Of a stretch of 50,534 nucleotides of DNA, positions 38,680 through 46,717 are shown piece by piece. The stretch is taken from positions 1 to 50,534 of the forward strand of contig BMTG01000025.1 of the NCBI GenBank assembly GCA_014649555.1, written 5' to 3'. Both the position numbers and the translations under genes were made by a program. The notes under the pieces were generated by a model. That model worked only from the letters and a program-made list of their open reading frames with translations. It had not been told where the DNA came from and ran no database searches. Within the stretch, counting starts at the first letter, position 1; each line of letters starts with the position of its first letter. Origin of the DNA: Streptomyces globisporus (GTDB lineage Bacteria > Actinomycetota > Actinomycetes > Streptomycetales > Streptomycetaceae).

Positions 38680-40419
38680 GTGGAGAGGGCCCCGCTGTCG
38701 CTGGAGGCCCCGGTAGAGGATGTGGTGGTGCCAGTGGGGCGGGGCTCGCGAGTCGCGGTGCTGGGTGGTGGCGTGGCCGGGTTGACGGCAGCGATGGAGC
38801 TGGCGGAGCGCGGCTTCGAGGTGACGGTGGTGGAGCCGGCCGGTTGGGGTGGCAAGGCCCGCAGTGCGTGGGTGCCGGGGACCGGCCGCGGCGGGCGGCT
38901 GGACCTGCCCAGTGAGCACGGGTTTAGGTTCTTCCCCGGGTTCTACCGGAGTCTGCCGGACACTTTGCGCCGGATCCCGGTCGACGGCAGCCCGGAAGGG
39001 GTGGCGGGGAATCTGCGGGAGGCGACACAGATGCTTTCCGCGCGCTCGGGCCGGGTGGGTGAGCGGGTCACCGATGTGTCCGTGGCTGCGGGGGCTCGGA
39101 CTCCGATGGAGTTCCTGCGTGCTGTCGGGCTGGAGGCGGGTGGCAGGGGGCTGACGAGCGAGGAGCTGCTGTACTTCGCGAACCGGATGCTCGTCTACAT
39201 GACGAGCAGTGACGAGCGGCGGCTGGGCCAGTGGGAGTCGACCTCGTGGTGGGACTTCGCCGCGGCCGACGGCGCCTCCGAGGAGTACATCAAGGCGTGT
39301 GTGGTGGGCGCGACCCGCACCGTGGTCGCGGCAAGGGCCGAGGTCTGCAGCGCCCACACGGTCGGCGGGTTCCTGGAGGCTTTCAGCTACGGGTTCCTGG
39401 GCCGGGGCGAGGAACTGCAGCCGGCGGACCGGGTCCTCAACGGCCCCACCAGCACAGCCTGGATCGACCCCTGGATCGGTCATCTGGCATCCCTGGGGGT
39501 GCGGCTGAAGCTCGGCTGGGGGGTCGAACGGTTGGCCCTCAACGGTCGTCGAGTCACCGCGGCCGGAATACGGGGCCCCCGCGGCCGGCGCCGGGAGCTG
39601 GAAGCTGACTGGTATGTCTGCGCGCTGCCGGTGCACCGCGTCGGCGCGCTGCTGGACCGCGGGCTCGCGGAGGCCGACCCGGAACTCAAGGGGGTGACGG
39701 GCCTGCACACGGACTGGATGGTCGGCATGCAGTTCTACCTGACCCAGCCGGTGCCGGTCACTCACGGCCATGTCCTGTTCCTGGACTCTCCCTGGGCGCT
39801 CACCTCGATCAGCCAGGCCCAGTTCTGGGACGGTGACTTCCCTGCCACCTACGGCGACGGAACGGTGGCCGACTGCCTGTCGGTGGACATCTCCTCCTGG
39901 GACACCCCGGGCATCCTGTACGGCAAACCGGCCCGTGAGTGCAGCCGGGCGCAGATCGCGGCCGAGGTCTGGGCGCAGCTGTGCGACGGGCTCAACGGAG
40001 CTGGTCGAACCCGACTGCACGAGGGGTTGCTGCATTCGTGGGAGCTGGATCCGGCGGTGCGGAACCTTGACGGGCCGGGGCCGGCCGTCAACGACGAGCC
40101 GCTGCTGATCAACACCACCGGTTCCTGGGCGGCGCGCCCGCGGGCGGTGACGGCGGCGGCGAACTTGTTCATGGCCGGGGACTACGTGCGCTCCCCGGTG
40201 AATCTGGCGACGATGGAGGGCGCGAACCAGGCCGCCCGTCTCGCGGTGAACGCCCTGCTGGAGGCGGCCGGTGGCGCCGGGGTTCCCGCGGCCGTGCACG
40301 CCCTGCACCAGCCCGGGGAGTTGCGCAGGCTCAAGGAGGTGGACGCCGAGCTGTTCGGTCAGGGGCGGGCTCACATCATGGACGGGCTGCCGCCGTGGAA
40401 GGTCAGTGCACGCGCCTGA
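38680..40419 (+). CDS. FAD-dependent phytoene-desaturase-like oxidoreductase, 579 aa
   Basis: The dinucleotide fold is at the N-terminus: SRVAVLGGGVAGLTAAMELA then ERGFEVTVVEPAGWGGKARS (GxGxxG plus Glu for FAD ribose). Near the end INTTGSWAARPRAVTAAANLFMAGDYV and ATMEGANQAARLAVNALLEA form the second FAD region typical of carotenoid desaturases, squalene-associated FAD desaturases and hydroxysqualene dehydroxylases. The start is uncertain: GTG 38680 lacks a ribosome site; GTG 38731 near VVVPVGRG is an alternative. It ends overlapping the convergent polyprenyl synthase gene by 17 bp. Likely acts on an isoprenoid chain. Confidence 0.88.
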   Translation: MERAPLSLEAPVEDVVVPVGRGSRVAVLGGGVAGLTAAMELAERGFEVTVVEPAGWGGKARSAWVPGTGRGGRLDLPSEHGFRFFPGFYRSLPDTLRRIPVDGSPEGVAGNLREATQMLSARSGRVGERVTDVSVAAGARTPMEFLRAVGLEAGGRGLTSEELLYFANRMLVYMTSSDERRLGQWESTSWWDFAAADGASEEYIKACVVGATRTVVAARAEVCSAHTVGGFLEAFSYGFLGRGEELQPADRVLNGPTSTAWIDPWIGHLASLGVRLKLGWGVERLALNGRRVTAAGIRGPRGRRRELEADWYVCALPVHRVGALLDRGLAEADPELKGVTGLHTDWMVGMQFYLTQPVPVTHGHVLFLDSPWALTSISQAQFWDGDFPATYGDGTVADCLSVDISSWDTPGILYGKPARECSRAQIAAEVWAQLCDGLNGAGRTRLHEGLLHSWELDPAVRNLDGPGPAVNDEPLLINTTGSWAARPRAVTAAANLFMAGDYVRSPVNLATMEGANQAARLAVNALLEAAGGAGVPAAVHALHQPGELRRLKEVDAELFGQGRAHIMDGLPPWKVSARA

Positions 40420-41401
40420 CCACGACCGTGCACAGCGCTTCGAGGTCTTCGAGAGCTTCGGGCAGTGCTGTGAGGCGGTGGAGCCGGTCGCGTGCGGCTG
40501 TTGCGTGCTGGGCGGCGCGGTCGCTGGTCCAGGCCCGGCCACCCGCCTCCTCGACCAGGCGGGCGAGGTCGGCCGTATCGCTGCCGGGCTGGGTGTAGAG
40601 GCGGGCGAGTTCGTCGCCGGCCGGGGTCCCGGAGCCCAGCGCGGCGACCACGGGCACCGACATCTTGCGGTTCTTCAGATCGTTGAAGACGGGCTTTCCG
40701 GTCACCGCCGGGTCGCCCCAGATGCCAAGCAGGTCGTCCACGAGCTGGAAGGCCATGCCGAGGTCGTGCCCGAACTCTGCCCACTGGGCGGAGACGGCCG
40801 GGGCGGCGCCTCCGTAGAGGGCGCCCAGGCGGCAGGCGCAGGCGAACAGTGAGGCGGTCTTGCCCGAGACCATCTCCAGGCACTCCGCCAAGGTGACCTG
40901 CGTTCGGCCTTCGAAGACCAGGTCCAGGCTCTCGCCGACAGCCAGTTGGATCAGCACGTCCACCAGGGCGGCCGACGCCTCACGAGCCACCGGCCCGTCC
41001 GGCCCGTCGCTCTCCGACAGGACGTCGAACACGGTCAGCATCATGGCGTCTGCGGACCGGGCTGCGGACGACGGGCCGAAGACCTGCCAGGCGGCCGCAC
41101 GGTGGCGCCGCATCGTGTCACCGTCCAGAACATCGTCGTAGAGAAGCGACAGGTTGTGCACCATCTCCACGGCCGCGGCCGCTGGCACCGCCGGCCGGTC
41201 CGCGCCTCCCACCGCACGCGCACACGCCAGGGTCAGGGCCGCGCGCACGTACTTACCGCCCTGCCGTGCGCCCTCCCCCGACCAGCCGAACTGATAGGCA
41301 GCCACCTCAGCGGCGGGCCCCTGAAGCGACCCCACCCACCGTCGCAACTCCCCTTCGCAAGCATCGCCCGCGCTGCGCAATACCTCATCGACCGCGCCCA
41401 C
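40403..41401 (-). CDS. Polyprenyl (geranylgeranyl-type) diphosphate synthase, 332 aa
   Basis: GTG 41401 chosen for AGGGGG 7 bases upstream; GTG 41428 is possible. First Asp-rich motif LLYDDVLDGDTMRRHR (DDxxD) with NLS before it; chain-length region just upstream reads PAAAAVEMVHNLS; second motif FQLVDDLLGIWGDPAVTGKP in the DDxxGxxGD form common in actinomycetes, and KNRKMSVPVVAAL. The enzyme condenses IPP with allylic diphosphates to C20-type products. Convergent with the FAD enzyme; the two may supply and modify one terpenoid. Confidence 0.93.
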   Translation of the reverse strand: MGAVDEVLRSAGDACEGELRRWVGSLQGPAAEVAAYQFGWSGEGARQGGKYVRAALTLACARAVGGADRPAVPAAAAVEMVHNLSLLYDDVLDGDTMRRHRAAAWQVFGPSSAARSADAMMLTVFDVLSESDGPDGPVAREASAALVDVLIQLAVGESLDLVFEGRTQVTLAECLEMVSGKTASLFACACRLGALYGGAAPAVSAQWAEFGHDLGMAFQLVDDLLGIWGDPAVTGKPVFNDLKNRKMSVPVVAALGSGTPAGDELARLYTQPGSDTADLARLVEEAGGRAWTSDRAAQHATAARDRLHRLTALPEALEDLEALCTVVVRRVH

Positions 41402-41576
41402 CGTCAAGCCCCCTATCGTCAGCTCCACACGAAACCATGCGCCTCTCTGCCCCGGCTGTCGGCGGGCAGGATTCCTCCAGGGGTCCATCATGGCGCGCCC
41501 GGCCGGTACAGAACCTCGCCGCTGCCCCGGCAGTGCGGTCGGGCAGGCACGAGAGGCGTCGGAAATACTGCTGCAC

Positions 41577-42857
41577 ATGAATGAACCCCGACCCACCAGC
41601 AAGTCCGGCAAACTCGGTCTGTCGCGACGGCTGGTCCCCATGACCGGCCGTGACCCGGAAGAGCACGGACGGACGGCCTCGCCGCTGGAGCTCTTGTTCG
41701 ACCTGACCTTCGTGGTCGCCGTCGGCACGGCGGCGTTCCAGTTCGCCGAGATGGTCGCCGAAGGGCATGCAGGCCAGGCGGTCATCGCGTTCGTGCTGGC
41801 GATGTTCGCGATCAGCGTCGCCTGGATCAGCTTCAGCTGGTTCGCTTCCGCCTTCGCCACCGACGACTGGCTCTACCGGGTCGTGACGATGCTGCAGATG
41901 GCCGGCGTCGTTGTGTTCTCGCTCGGCCTGCCCGCCATGTTCCACTCCGTCGAGGAGGGCGGCCACCTCGAACTGCGGGCCATGGTCATCGGCTACGTCG
42001 TGATGCGGATCGCGATGGTGTTCCAGTGGTGGCGCGCCGCCCGGGAGGCCCCGTCATTCCACGACGCCTGTATGGCCAACATCCGCTGGACGCTGATCGT
42101 CCAGGCCGGGTGGATCGTCGTGGCCTTCGTCCACATGCCGATCGCCGTCGTCTTCGTTGCCTTTGCCGTCCTGGGCGCCCTCGAACTCGCCCTGCCGGTG
42201 CTTGCGCAGGGCTCCGCGGGTGACACGCCCTGGCACCCGCACCACGTCGCCGAACGGTACGGACTCTTCGCAATCATCGTCCTGGGCGAGGGCGTCGTCG
42301 GTACAGTCGCCTCGTCCGGTGATCTCCTGGGCGGCGGGGACAGCACTCAGTGGACCTGGAACGCCATCGCCGTCGTCATCGCTGGTGTGGGCCTGACATT
42401 CGGTATGTGGTGGATGTACTTCCTGACACCGTTCGGCGACATCCTGGTACACCGGCGCAAGCGCGGATACCTCTTCGGCTACGGCCACATCCCCTTGTTC
42501 ATCGGCGTCGCCGCAGCCGGCGCCGGGCTCCACGTCGCGGGCCTGTACATGGAACATCACGCCAAGATCTCCGGCACCGCCGTCGTCCTCGCTCTCGCAC
42601 TCCCGGTCGGCCTCTACATGCTCATGATCTACCTCCTGCACACCCTGCTGCTGTCCACGGCCGACCGCTTCCACATCCTTCTGGTCGCCCTCACCATCGC
42701 CGTACTGCTTACGGCAGTCCTCCTGGCCGCCGCCGGCGTGGACATCGCGGTATGCCTGCTGGTCGTCATGCTCGCGCCGTTCGTCACCGTGGTCGGCTAC
42801 GAGACGATCGGACACCGCCATCAGCAGAAGATGCTGCAAGACCTTGATACGCAGTAA
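41577..42857 (+). CDS. Low-temperature-requirement protein A (LtrA) family membrane protein
   Basis: 426 residues from ATG 41577; ATG 41490, with AGGGG 7 bases upstream, is a serious alternative that adds 29 residues. The N-terminal signature RTASPLELLFDLTFVVAVGT (E-L-x-x-D-L-x-F-V) and HHVAERYGLFAIIVLGEGVV (E-R-x-x-L-F-x-I-x-x-L-G-E) are diagnostic of LtrA. About twelve hydrophobic spans are visible. Function of LtrA is unclear; it was linked to growth at low temperature in Listeria. Monocistronic, divergent from the polyprenyl synthase gene. Confidence 0.92.
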   Translation: MNEPRPTSKSGKLGLSRRLVPMTGRDPEEHGRTASPLELLFDLTFVVAVGTAAFQFAEMVAEGHAGQAVIAFVLAMFAISVAWISFSWFASAFATDDWLYRVVTMLQMAGVVVFSLGLPAMFHSVEEGGHLELRAMVIGYVVMRIAMVFQWWRAAREAPSFHDACMANIRWTLIVQAGWIVVAFVHMPIAVVFVAFAVLGALELALPVLAQGSAGDTPWHPHHVAERYGLFAIIVLGEGVVGTVASSGDLLGGGDSTQWTWNAIAVVIAGVGLTFGMWWMYFLTPFGDILVHRRKRGYLFGYGHIPLFIGVAAAGAGLHVAGLYMEHHAKISGTAVVLALALPVGLYMLMIYLLHTLLLSTADRFHILLVALTIAVLLTAVLLAAAGVDIAVCLLVVMLAPFVTVVGYETIGHRHQQKMLQDLDTQ

Positions 42858-43241
42858 GCAGAGGGCCATTTTCACCGGACCATCAACGCGCACAGTATGG
42901 GCGGAACAGGCCCCACCCCTCACGGCTGCATCGAATGGCCGGGCTCTCCCCGGTCCGTAGTGAGGAGCGTGGAGGTCGGCTTGGTCTGCCTCGTCCCTTC
43001 GGTCGGCAGGCCGAAGGGACGAGCTCGGCGAACGGAAGCACCGACGGCGCTCGTGACTTGGGGCCCTGTCTATCTCGCGGTGAATCCGCTTGCAGGGCTG
43101 GTCACGGATCTGCCCGATGACACCGCGTGGCCCAGCGGGCCGCGGGTACGTTTTTCGTGCTTTGGGTGATGGGCTGATCTCGAGCTCATAGGTTATGTCT
43201 GCTGATACTGCAGTTGGGTCTGCCACTCTCCGGGAGCAAAA
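42858..43241. other. Intergenic region, mostly featureless
   Basis: About 380 bp between LtrA and the FN3 protein. Contains the hairpin at 42990-43023. A possible frame at 42897-43169 is not protein-like. The 60 bp before 43242 is A/T-richer and probably has the promoter of the next gene. Confidence 0.5.
42990..43023 (+). terminator. 13-bp hairpin CTCGTCCCTTCGG / CCGAAGGGACGAG
   Basis: Perfect stem with 8-base loop, 133 bp after the LtrA stop; best candidate for its terminator. Confidence 0.75.
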
Positions 43242-43664
43242 ATGGAACTGCACCCCCCGTACCACCTGCACGCGACAGATGTCACCGATACGCAGATCAA
43301 GCTGGCTTGGAGGCCTGCCAGCGACTCCGTCGACGTCCAGTACGTCGTCTTCCGTGATGGGCTGGAGATCTCCCGGCGCTCCGAGACGACCTTCACCGAC
43401 AGCAGCCTCACTCCTGACACGGAGTACAGGTACTTCATCGCGTCCACCGACGCCTCGGGCGAATTCTCCGTCCCCTCCGACGTCGCCTCCGTGCGTACCA
43501 ACGGAGGGGGCCATGCCGTACCTGAATGGGATTCCAACAGCACCTCCTACGAGGTCGGCGACGCAGTGCTCTACAGGGGCAACATCTACCACTGCCTCCA
43601 ACGGCATACCTCGAACGTCAGCTGGGCCCCTACCGCTGCCGTGACCCTGTGGAAGCGCGCCTAA
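43242..43664 (+). CDS. FN3 domain plus chitin-binding-like (CBM5/12) domain, 140 aa
   Basis: ATG 43242 with GGGAG. Residues ~5-87 form a fibronectin type III domain (YHLHATDVTDTQIKLAWRPA, SLTPDTEYRYFIASTDASGE, VRTNG). Residues ~93-140 resemble a CBM5/12 chitin-binding module: WDSNSTSYEVGDAVLYRGNI then YHCLQRHTSNVSWAPTAAVT and LWKR, with aromatic residues at the expected places. In Streptomyces these two domains normally precede a chitinase or follow a secretion signal; here neither signal peptide nor catalytic domain is present. Confidence 0.82.
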   Translation: MELHPPYHLHATDVTDTQIKLAWRPASDSVDVQYVVFRDGLEISRRSETTFTDSSLTPDTEYRYFIASTDASGEFSVPSDVASVRTNGGGHAVPEWDSNSTSYEVGDAVLYRGNIYHCLQRHTSNVSWAPTAAVTLWKRA

Positions 43665-44153
43665 ACCGAGGCATTGGCCAAGGTCGACAGCCGCCTGCAA
43701 GCCGAGTCTGAGGCCCTGTCCAGAGGCTTCCGCCTCGACCTCGACGCGTGCACGGGGCTGCTGGACCCCTGCATTGGGTCCTGCGCGGTCTGCGGCTCCG
43801 ATTCCTGCGCGGCGTCGGAGCCGCGTCGTTTCCCTGGCGCCGAAGGTCCCTGATCTCCCCGAGCGGTCGGGGTCTTCGTGCTTGGCGATCTGCGCGCGGG
43901 CCCGGTGGTGGGGTCCGTCGGACCGGGGGCCCAACCACAGTGCTGGTCCGACAGCCTCGGGCATCGCCACCGGACCGCCCCACACCCAGTCCGCAGAGTG
44001 GAGCGCGACCGGATGTCGACCCAGTACAAGCACCGCCCCACTTGGAGTCGTTGTCTGCCCTCTGGACGATCTCATAGGCCCGCAGGAGCAATCCCTATCC
44101 GTGTTCATAGCGCCCAGGTTTGGCGGCGACACGGTTACCCAGGCGTTGAGGTG
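43665..44153. other. Gene-free region at the tail of the recombinase operon
   Basis: About 490 bp. A short plus-strand frame (about 43671-43853) encodes a Cys-rich piece (CTGLLDPCIGSCAVCGSDSC) but has only a TTG start without ribosome site. Nothing else is convincing. The element boundary of the recombinase module may lie here. Confidence 0.45.
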
Positions 44154-44600
44154 TCACGAGTCGCCGGGCGGCCAGGCTGACGCGAGGTCGCATCCGGGCG
44201 GTTGCCTGGGGAACTGTCTGACCACTGCAGAATTGTCGGTCAACTGCTGACGCAGCAACCGGTTCTCGGTGATCGACTGGTGCAGGACGCCGACGAGCGC
44301 TTCGATATCGGCCTTGAGCTGGGTGATCTCCTTGGCGTCCGAGGCTCTGAGCTCCTTGAGATGCCTGATCTGTCGGCGCAGACGCTTCTCGTTGTCCGGC
44401 ACGTCCCCGCGTGCGCGGACCCTGGCGTAGAACTCGTTCCTGAGATCCGTATGGCGCTGGGTCAATGCGTTGCGTGGGACTCCGGCCTCGGCTGCGAGCG
44501 CAACGATTGTCAGTGCCCCGTTTGAGTGCTCGGACTTGTCCTCCAGGATCCGGGCCATGGCCGTTCGGATGCGTTCTCGTTCGTCTGGAACTGGACTCAT
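44154..44600 (-). CDS. Small HTH/coiled-coil protein of the recombinase operon (TnpC/DUF6262-like), 148 aa
   Basis: ATG 44600 overlaps the stop of the recombinase upstream (ATGA). Residues ~28-60 are helix-turn-helix-like (ALTIVALAAEAGVPRNALTQ), followed by a coiled coil ~75-120 (KRLRRQIRHLKELRASDAKE, ADIEALVGVLHQSITENRLL). This matches the layout of the 174-aa protein at 34321. In Tn554 the small TnpC influences efficiency and orientation of transposition; a similar helper role here is inference. Confidence 0.82.
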   Translation of the reverse strand: MSPVPDERERIRTAMARILEDKSEHSNGALTIVALAAEAGVPRNALTQRHTDLRNEFYARVRARGDVPDNEKRLRRQIRHLKELRASDAKEITQLKADIEALVGVLHQSITENRLLRQQLTDNSAVVRQFPRQPPGCDLASAWPPGDS

Positions 44601-46717
44601 GGTGTGGGCTCCCGGGTGTGAATGCGGTCGTGGGCGTGACGTTCGGCCAGAGTCCGAAGGTGACCGGCGTGGCGTGCCAGTCGGTCGGCCAGCGGGCCGG
44701 GTACGCCGTCCGAGGCAGCCTGCTTCTCCAGGCCGTGCGCCCGCTGGAGCAGCAGTTCTGCGTGATGGTCGGTGCGCGCGACGTTCGCGCATGTCGGCTG
44801 GCACCGGTCCAGTCGCGGAGCGTCGACGGGTTCCATCCGATGGCACAGTGCTCGTTCCCGGTCGTAGACGCACATCAGGAGGGCCCCTGGGTTGTCGTGA
44901 ACGGTCAGGGCCGGATTGCCGAGGAGGTCCCGGGCCTGGCGGGGGGTACGGATCGACCCGGCGAAGATCGGGGCGTGTGAGGCGGCGTGGATCGCGCGGC
45001 GCGCGGCGGGTCCGGAGACGCCTGTTCCCTGAGCGAGGTCCTCGTGGAGGATGGTGAGGGTGTCGGCGGTGCTCCGGGCGGTCTCGATGTCCAGCAGCTC
45101 ATGGATGCCGCCGCGGCCGCGGGCGGCGTACCCGCCACTCATGGCGGTGCGCAAGTGCCCGTACTGGATGGCCAGCGCGGCCAGGCCGCCGGGGCGGCGG
45201 GCGATGTGCCAGGCCAGGGTGCGGCGGAAGCGGGCCAGCCCGATCGCTCCGTGAGGGTCGTGCGGAATGATCTCGTGTTCACGGTCCAGTTTCCGGGCGA
45301 GTTCGCCGGCCCAGGCCACGAAGCCTTCGATGCGGGAGCGCATCCCCTCGTTGCTGATCGATACGGAGGAGGCCGTGGAGGCGGTGTGGAAGGAGTGCGC
45401 GGCTGCGTCGAAGAGCAGCCCGCCGTCCGGGGCGATCCTCTCCAGCAGCCTGATCGCGCGGACCACGGGCGGGATCGCGACCCAGGGCACCTCCCGGGGT
45501 TGCCCGGCGGAACGGTGGTTGCCGTCCTCGTCAGAGGCGTTCTTGAATACACGCCCGTAGATCAGGTGACGGCCGGAATCCGGCTCGGGGCAGCAGCCCG
45601 TCTCAAGTCCCAGCACTTCCGCAGGACGCATCCCGGTCAGGTAAGCCAGGACGATAAAGCACGCCGTGCCCAGATGCCGCATGAGCTGGCGGGTCTCGGT
45701 GAAGTCGATGGACTGGGTCCACGGCTTGCCGTCGAGGCGGCCCGTGACCGGAACCGCGAGGGGGCAGGTGCCTGGGTTGTCCCGCACGTACGGGAGCAGG
45801 TGCCGCCACGGTGCGGTGCCCAGCAGGGCGTTGACCTGCGAGGCCGGGCAGCCCGCCTGGGCGGCGATGTAGACGTTGGCCAAGGCGTGACGGTGGCCGG
45901 CGTTGCGTCTGCTGGGGACGGGCAAGCCGTGGTCGATCAGGTCCCGGAGGTAGAGCTTGAGCCGTGCTTTGGTGTCGGGCGTGCCCCGCGTACCAGCCAC
46001 GGCCTCGGCGAGCCGGCGGCTTTCGACCCGGGCCGCGAAGATGTCGTCGGCGAAGTCGTCGACCATCCGCAGTGCCCAGATCAGCAGCGGTCCCATGGTG
46101 GCTGCGGAGATCGGCTCGGTGGTGTTCTCACCCCGTCCCGCCGCAGGGGCGGCGGGCAGGTAGTCGTCGACGCCCTGCCGGTGCCAGGGAGGCATGGGCA
46201 TTCCGCTCGGGGCAACGCCTGCCGTGTCGAAGGCCCACAGCCGGGTCAGAGCGACCAGGTCCTTCGTGACCGCACTCCTCCCGGCCCCCGGCCGCCGGGC
46301 CAGATGACCGGCGTAGGCGCCGAGAGCGTCTTCGGTTACCTCGTGCAGGCCGTGCAGCTCTTGCTGATGCAGCCAGGTCGTGAACCCCTGCCATCGGAGC
46401 ACGGTGTCGTGGATTCCATGGGGCCCCAGCCGCGAGTGCCAAGCCGGATGCCCGACCAGGACGCTCGCGGGCAGCGGATTGTTGATCATCGTCCAGGCCG
46501 CCATCTGCATCTGAGGCCGCACCGTATCCGGGAAGCGGGCCCAGTTCAGGCTGGGCCGGTAGGCGCTGGGGTTGGCGACCAGCGGGGCGAGCGACCAGAC
46601 TTCGTCGGCGTAGATCGACACGGGTACCGGTCCCGGGGCCACGACCTGCGACGGTTCGACGACCAGTGTGTCCCAGGCGGGAGGAGAAGCCGGGAGTTCG
46701 GCGGGCAGCAGGCTCAC
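44597..46717 (-). CDS. Tyrosine recombinase, third gene of the module (TnpB/IntB-like), 706 aa
   Basis: GTG 46717 overlaps the preceding stop. The C-terminal half has the catalytic set: LAYLTGMRPAEVLGLETGCC (first Arg), RFRRTLAWHIARRPGG (second Arg region), IQYGHLRTAMSGGYAARGRG with GH and the likely nucleophile Tyr. After this a tail holds LLMCVYDRERALCHRM and RLDRCQPTCANVARTDHHAE, the zinc-like Cys cluster also seen in the remnant at 34842. Long N-terminal arm-binding region (WQGFTTWLHQQELHGLHEVT). Acts with the other two recombinase-like proteins. Confidence 0.9.
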   Translation of the reverse strand: MSLLPAELPASPPAWDTLVVEPSQVVAPGPVPVSIYADEVWSLAPLVANPSAYRPSLNWARFPDTVRPQMQMAAWTMINNPLPASVLVGHPAWHSRLGPHGIHDTVLRWQGFTTWLHQQELHGLHEVTEDALGAYAGHLARRPGAGRSAVTKDLVALTRLWAFDTAGVAPSGMPMPPWHRQGVDDYLPAAPAAGRGENTTEPISAATMGPLLIWALRMVDDFADDIFAARVESRRLAEAVAGTRGTPDTKARLKLYLRDLIDHGLPVPSRRNAGHRHALANVYIAAQAGCPASQVNALLGTAPWRHLLPYVRDNPGTCPLAVPVTGRLDGKPWTQSIDFTETRQLMRHLGTACFIVLAYLTGMRPAEVLGLETGCCPEPDSGRHLIYGRVFKNASDEDGNHRSAGQPREVPWVAIPPVVRAIRLLERIAPDGGLLFDAAAHSFHTASTASSVSISNEGMRSRIEGFVAWAGELARKLDREHEIIPHDPHGAIGLARFRRTLAWHIARRPGGLAALAIQYGHLRTAMSGGYAARGRGGIHELLDIETARSTADTLTILHEDLAQGTGVSGPAARRAIHAASHAPIFAGSIRTPRQARDLLGNPALTVHDNPGALLMCVYDRERALCHRMEPVDAPRLDRCQPTCANVARTDHHAELLLQRAHGLEKQAASDGVPGPLADRLARHAGHLRTLAERHAHDRIHTREPTP

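Noticed and set aside
38224-40542. 772-codon minus-strand frame
   Set aside because: Antisense to the FAD enzyme, which shows both nucleotide-binding regions on the plus strand.
42054-44132. 692-codon minus-strand frame
   Set aside because: Antisense to LtrA and the FN3 protein; no domain or coding bias.
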